Source: JACCYJ01 sp038198775 (GTDB lineage: Bacteria; Actinomycetota; Actinomycetes; Propionibacteriales; Nocardioidaceae). From it: DNA of 64,000 bases. Below, piece by piece: positions 60,411-64,000 of the stretch. The stretch spans positions 62,001 to 126,000 of the forward strand of contig JBBPZV010000018.1 of assembly GCA_038198775.1 (NCBI GenBank). Reading direction: 5' to 3'. A model generated the notes under the pieces. It made no database searches. It worked only from the letters and a program-made list of their open reading frames with translations, and was not told the origin of the DNA. The position numbers were made by a program, and so were the translations under genes. Position 1 is the first letter of the stretch; each line of letters opens with the position of its first letter.

Positions 60411-60472
60411 GCCGCCCCTCCTCTGGTCGCCGCCGTTGCGGCGTCTTCACCCCATACCCGCCAGCGGTCGAT

Positions 60473-62485
60473 TCACGCCTGCCCAGAATCCACCTGCCGG
60501 CCGCGGCTCCCAATCTGTCCTGGCGGGCGCTCGAGCCTCAGCTCCGGCACGCCTGGGGGTGTGAAGCCCAGCACCTGGCCGTAGAACGACAGCTCGGCCT
60601 CTAGAGCCCGCACCCTCGACTCCGCCCGGCGAAAGCCGTGGGCCTCCCCCTCGAAGGCAAGGTACGCGTACGGCAGGCCCTTGCGCCGCAGCGCCGCCAC
60701 GAACGCCTCCGCCTGAGCCGGCAGCACGATCGGGTCGTCGAGCCCCTGCAAGAGCAGGACCGGGCACGACAGCTCGTCGACGTGGCTCAGCGGTGAACGC
60801 TCGTCGTACGCCCGCTCAGACTGCGGCAGCGGCCCGATCAGCGAGTCGAGGTAGCGCGACTCGAAGTCGTGGGTCTGTTCGGCCAGCGCCTTGGCGTCGG
60901 CCACCCCGTAGTACGAAGCGCCGGCGGAGAACACGTCGGTGCGGGTCAGGCAGCACAGCGTCGTCCAGCCGCCGGCGCTGCCCCCGCGGATGGCGAGCCG
61001 TTGCGGGTCGGCGCGACCCCGGTCGGCGAGCGCCGTCGCCGCCGCGGCGCAGTCCGCCACGTCGACAACCCCCCACTGGCCACGCAACAGCTCGCGGTAC
61101 GCCCGCCCGTAGCCGGTCGACCCACCGTAGTCGACGTCGACCACGCCGATTCCGCGGCTGGTGAAGAAGGCCCGCTGCCCGGCCAGCGCGACCTGGGCTG
61201 TCGACGACCCGGTCGGCCCGCCGTGGACGAAGAGGAGGTACGGCGGGAGCGTCCCCTCCGGGGCGGAGGCGTGCGGGTTGGTCGGCGGATGGACATGCGC
61301 GTGGACGACCCGACCGCTCTGCGACGGCAGCTCGACGTGCTCCGGCCGCGGCAGGAAGCGCTCGTCCACCTCCAGGGGCGGCACCGTGCGTACGACTTCT
61401 CGCTGCGGCCCGGCGGGGTCGCCGTCGGCAGGCTGCCGCACCATGGCCAGCTCCTGGCCGACGACCGGGGAGGCGCCGACGAGCACGAACCGGTCGCCGC
61501 GACCGTCGAGGTAGGGCGTCATGGCGGTGTAGGGCAACTCGAGGTCGGTCAGTCCGCCGGTACGCAGGTCGAGCAGCGAGTGCCGCCACTCGTCGGTGCC
61601 GTGGTGGAGCAGCGCCCGTTCCCCGTCGAGCAACAGGTACGTGGCCAGACCGAACTGCCACAACGGCGCGCCACACTCCTGCTCGACGTCGCACACCAGC
61701 TCCATCCGGTCGCCGGAGCCGACACGGTGCAGGTTCCACCAGCCGGTGCGGTCGGTGACCACGTAGAGCGTGCCGTCGGGTGCCCACCGCGGCTGTTGCA
61801 GCGCCTCACGGCGCTCGATTCCGGCGACGACCCGCTCGTCGGTGAGCCCGGCGCCGGCGAAGGCGGCGACGTGCAAGCGGGTGGAGTCCCAGGGCATGTC
61901 CGGGTGCTCCCAGGAGATCCAGGCCAGCCGGGAGCCGTCCTGCGACAGCGCCGGGGAGGAGACGAAGTGGGCGCCGTCCCAGAGCGTGCGCGGCTCACCA
62001 CCGTCGACCGACACGTGCACCAGCTCGTGCCGAACCCGTCCCGCTTCCAGCCGCTCACGGACGCCGATCAACCCGGCGTGGTCGCTGGTCGGCCTCAGGT
62101 CGGCATACCGCCGCGCCCGAGGCTCGGGCGGCTCGGGCGTGACCGGGGAAGGCTGGCTCCCGACGCCCTCGACGAGGTGGAGCCGCTGGTCCGCGAAGTT
62201 GGCGAAGACCAGGCTGCCGTCGGCCAGCACCTGCCAGGCTTGTCCACCGTACTCATGGGCCCGGCTGCGCACGTTGAAACCGGGCGGGACGACATCGCGG
62301 ACCGTCCCATCGGGCGTCCGCTGGCAGACCACGCCGCGACCCCCCTCCGCTGGCCGGTCCTCCTGCCACCACACCGTGTCGCCGGTGAGCCGGACGTACG
62401 ACAGTGCGACCCCACCCTCGGCGACGGCTGCGGCGCTGATGGGCGAGTGCCATTCGCCGTACGGCGTGACCTGGGATTGGCTCAC
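60473..62485 (-). CDS. S9-family prolyl oligopeptidase-like protein
   Basis: A 670-residue cytoplasmic peptidase. The N-terminal propeller (about 1-390) is followed by an alpha/beta-hydrolase domain. The serine is in IRGGSAGGWTTLCCL, the aspartate in LLLQGLDDPIVLP and the histidine in FEGEAHGFRRAE. LLFVHGGPTGSSTAQVALA gives the oxyanion region. It is close to S9C acylaminoacyl-peptidase enzymes. The GTG at 62485 follows GGAGG six bases upstream; an adjacent TTG is less likely. No signal peptide is present. Confidence 0.9.
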   Translation of the reverse strand: MSQSQVTPYGEWHSPISAAAVAEGGVALSYVRLTGDTVWWQEDRPAEGGRGVVCQRTPDGTVRDVVPPGFNVRSRAHEYGGQAWQVLADGSLVFANFADQRLHLVEGVGSQPSPVTPEPPEPRARRYADLRPTSDHAGLIGVRERLEAGRVRHELVHVSVDGGEPRTLWDGAHFVSSPALSQDGSRLAWISWEHPDMPWDSTRLHVAAFAGAGLTDERVVAGIERREALQQPRWAPDGTLYVVTDRTGWWNLHRVGSGDRMELVCDVEQECGAPLWQFGLATYLLLDGERALLHHGTDEWRHSLLDLRTGGLTDLELPYTAMTPYLDGRGDRFVLVGASPVVGQELAMVRQPADGDPAGPQREVVRTVPPLEVDERFLPRPEHVELPSQSGRVVHAHVHPPTNPHASAPEGTLPPYLLFVHGGPTGSSTAQVALAGQRAFFTSRGIGVVDVDYGGSTGYGRAYRELLRGQWGVVDVADCAAAATALADRGRADPQRLAIRGGSAGGWTTLCCLTRTDVFSAGASYYGVADAKALAEQTHDFESRYLDSLIGPLPQSERAYDERSPLSHVDELSCPVLLLQGLDDPIVLPAQAEAFVAALRRKGLPYAYLAFEGEAHGFRRAESRVRALEAELSFYGQVLGFTPPGVPELRLERPPGQIGSRGRQVDSGQA

Positions 62486-62532
62486 CAACGACCTCCAGCG
62501 ACGACGAAGACCCGGCGCTTGTGCTGGCTCGG

Positions 62533-62900
62533 TGGAGCTGGCGGGAATCGAACCCGCGTCCTCCGACGTCGACTCAGGTCTTCTCCGGGTGCAGTCCGCG
62601 ATGGCGTCTTCTCAGCCCCGGCACTCGCGCAGACACGTCGCCGACGGGCTCAGCCGCTGCAAGTGTCCCGATCGGATCCCGCGGCCGGATCCGTTCGGCA
62701 AGCCTCCTAGCTGAGGCCAGTTACTGGGACGGAGGCGCTCCCAGGCTGACCCTTCGCGTTACTCGCCTCAGGCGGCGAGGGCGAAGTCAGTGCGCTTTGC
62801 GTTGGCACTTTTTGGTTCCAAGGAACGTTAACGAGATGACCCTGGCTTCTCGACCCGCTTCACCTGAACCGCACGACCGAAGTCGAAACCGTTCAGCCCC
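62533..62900 (-). ncRNA. ssrA: tmRNA
   Basis: The 5' end GGGGCTGAACGG and 3' end CAGCTCCA pair as in tRNA-like domains, and the T-arm reads GGTTCGATTCCCGCC. The tag reading frame GCC AAC GCA AAG CGC ACT ... GCC TGA encodes ANAKRTDFALAA, ending in the usual ALAA degradation signal. Pseudoknot arms lie between. CCA is not fully encoded. It lies beside smpB on the same strand. Confidence 0.95.
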
Positions 62901-63003
62901 TTGTTCAGTTGTATGCGCCGACGCGGCTCGCGCCGGCCCGTCCAGCGTACTCGGTGGCACCGCCACCGCCCCCTGAGGCCGTCCCGACCCGGTGCGGCAA
63001 CGG

Positions 63004-63480
63004 CTAGCCGTACCCCTTGGCGCGCCGGCCGAGCGCCCGCTGCGCCTCCCGCTTCGCCTCCTTCTCGGCCAGCGCCTGACGCTTGTCGTACGTCCGCTTC
63101 CCCCGGGCCAGCCCGATCTCCACCTTGGCGCGGCCGTCCCTGAAATACAGCGACAACGGCACGATCGTCAGCCCCCGCTCGGCGACCCGGGAAGCCAGCC
63201 GGTCGATCTCGCCCCGGTGCAGCAGCAGCTTGCGACGTCGCCGCGGCTCGTGGTTGGTCCACGTCCCCTGTGTGTACTCCGGGATGTGCACCCCCTGCAG
63301 CCACAGCTCCCCAGCGTCGACCTCGGCGAAGCCGTCGACCAGCGAGGCTCGGCCGGCGCGCAGCGACTTCACCTCGGTGCCGGTCAAGACCAGGCCGGCC
63401 TCGTAGGTGTCCTCGACGTGGTAGTCGTGCCGGGCCCGGCGGTTCTGCGCCACCACCTGGCGTCCCTGCTCGCGTGCCAT
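63004..63480 (-). CDS. smpB: SmpB, tmRNA-binding protein
   Basis: A 158-residue protein required for trans-translation. It has NRRARHDYHVEDTYEAGLVL, TGTEVKSLRAGRASLVDGFA, HIPEYTQGTWTNHEPRR, KLLLHRGEIDRL and LARGKRTYDKRQ, all characteristic. The C-terminal tail KEAKREAQRALGRRAKGYG enters the decoding site in the known structure. The ATG is at 63480. The tmRNA gene begins about 100 bases downstream. Confidence 0.96.
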   Translation of the reverse strand: MAREQGRQVVAQNRRARHDYHVEDTYEAGLVLTGTEVKSLRAGRASLVDGFAEVDAGELWLQGVHIPEYTQGTWTNHEPRRRRKLLLHRGEIDRLASRVAERGLTIVPLSLYFRDGRAKVEIGLARGKRTYDKRQALAEKEAKREAQRALGRRAKGYG

Positions 63481-63501
63481 GCGGCATTGTCGCCTACGGC
63501 G

Positions 63502-64000
63502 CTACAGCCACGTGACCGGATTCACGGTCGCGCCGTTGACGTAGACCATGAAGTGCAGGTGACAACCGGTGGAGTACCCCGTGGTCCCCGAGTACGCGAT
63601 CAACTGTCCACGCTTGACCTGCGCCCCGGCCGGGACCACGAAGCGCGACAGGTGGTTGTACGACGTCGCCAGGCTGACCCCGTTGACCTTCCCGTGGTTG
63701 ATCAGCACGCGCTTGCCGTAGCCGACGTTGTAGTACTCCGAGACGACGGTCCCTGCTGCCGCGGCGTAGACCGGCGTTCCGCAAGCCGCGGCTAAGTCGG
63801 TGCCGTCGTGCAGCTCCCAGATCTTCAGGATCGGGTGCAGGCGCATGCCGTACGGCGAGGTGATGTGGGTGTTGGTCACCGGCATGCTCAAGAAGCCGCC
63901 GGTGTTCGGCACGTGCAGGTTGCGGCCCTGCTGGCGCTGTGCGAGCCGGGTCAGCATCGTCGAGATGCGCACTCGCTCCCGATGGAGCGTTCTGATCTGC
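63502..64000 (-). CDS. M23-family metallopeptidase, N-terminus beyond window
   Basis: The visible 166 residues hold a LytM/M23 domain. The zinc ligands are the H and D of HDGTDLA and the second H in CHLHFMVY; ITSPYGMRLHPIL is the family start. Upstream text (RERVRISTMLTRLAQRQQ) looks like a coiled linker. It continues off the right edge of the window, so the start and signal peptide are not seen. It would cut or bind peptidoglycan, possibly as a divisome activator. It lies just upstream of smpB, where actinobacteria often place ftsE-ftsX-linked M23 peptidases. Confidence 0.88.
   Translation of the reverse strand, partial: QIRTLHRERVRISTMLTRLAQRQQGRNLHVPNTGGFLSMPVTNTHITSPYGMRLHPILKIWELHDGTDLAAACGTPVYAAAAGTVVSEYYNVGYGKRVLINHGKVNGVSLATSYNHLSRFVVPAGAQVKRGQLIAYSGTTGYSTGCHLHFMVYVNGATVNPVTWL

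Noticed and set aside
60869..62710. A 613-codon plus-strand frame
   Set aside because: It is the antisense shadow of the S9 peptidase and runs into tmRNA.

Overview
The window is 64 kb of high-GC actinobacterial chromosome. The evidence is the high GC, the many GTG starts with GGAGG-type ribosome sites, GTGA/ATGA start-stop overlaps, and gene order shared with Mycobacterium tuberculosis around rdgB-rph-murI-cysM/cysO/mec-DUF2017-clpS-pncB. It also carries an actinobacterial ydaO (c-di-AMP) riboswitch in front of an NlpC/P60 gene, and a tmRNA-smpB pair. I cannot name a genus. Two genes run off the ends: a dynamin-like GTPase at the left and an M23 peptidase at the right.

Layout. 1-10.5 kb: GTPase, PrsW protease, tRNA-Arg, a ferritin-like/VIT1 membrane protein, a lipoprotein, an APC-like permease, a deiodinase-like nitroreductase, and an envelope redox/copper group (CopD-CtaG fusion, 42-residue membrane peptide, DsbA-like protein, MauE). 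10.7-18.6 kb: oligoribonuclease, tRNA-His, a disulfide reductase, glycerol kinase, pirin, tRNA-Lys, a Kelch lipoprotein, and a small membrane protein next to a potassium channel. 18.6-22.2 kb is the accessory stretch: an IS1380-family element sits inside a TetR-type remnant with a CTGA duplication, then about 1 kb without recognisable genes, then a promoter-like site, a foldable leader, and a 69-residue peptide built from THNWDEL repeats. A strong hairpin separates the peptide from a membrane GGDEF-EAL c-di-GMP enzyme (22.2-24.9 kb). I consider this leader/peptide/GGDEF-EAL locus the best candidate for an undescribed system.

25-35.3 kb is core metabolism: GroES-like protein, DUF3618 protein, tRNA-Leu, a decayed phosphoesterase, rdgB, rph, an Rv1339-like cyclic-nucleotide phosphodiesterase, murI, prs, the cysM-cysO-mec sulfur-carrier cysteine pathway, DUF2017, clpS, and the divergent pncB-pncA NAD salvage pair. 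35.4-46.2 kb holds an acyltransferase-SGNH protein and homogentisate (tyrosine) catabolism in two parts: hmgA divergent from an unknown gene plus fahA, and hppD divergent from an Lrp/AsnC regulator. Between them are a glycolate-oxidase-type flavoprotein, an M1 peptidase and a PIN-domain remnant.

46.2-64 kb: M43 metalloprotease, DUF3039 protein, YqgE, NlpC/P60 under the c-di-AMP riboswitch, an SDR reductase, a PQQ-type sugar dehydrogenase, a MoxR/VWA pair, YjbQ, an isoaspartyl methyltransferase-like protein, a GNAT, an ECF42-type sigma factor between two DGPF proteins, an aromatic-acid exporter-like protein, an S9 peptidase, and tmRNA with smpB. Two families of intergenic palindromes recur in the window (2.7/15.7/30.6 kb and 37.5/42.5 kb). 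All functional calls come from reading motifs by eye; no database search was run.
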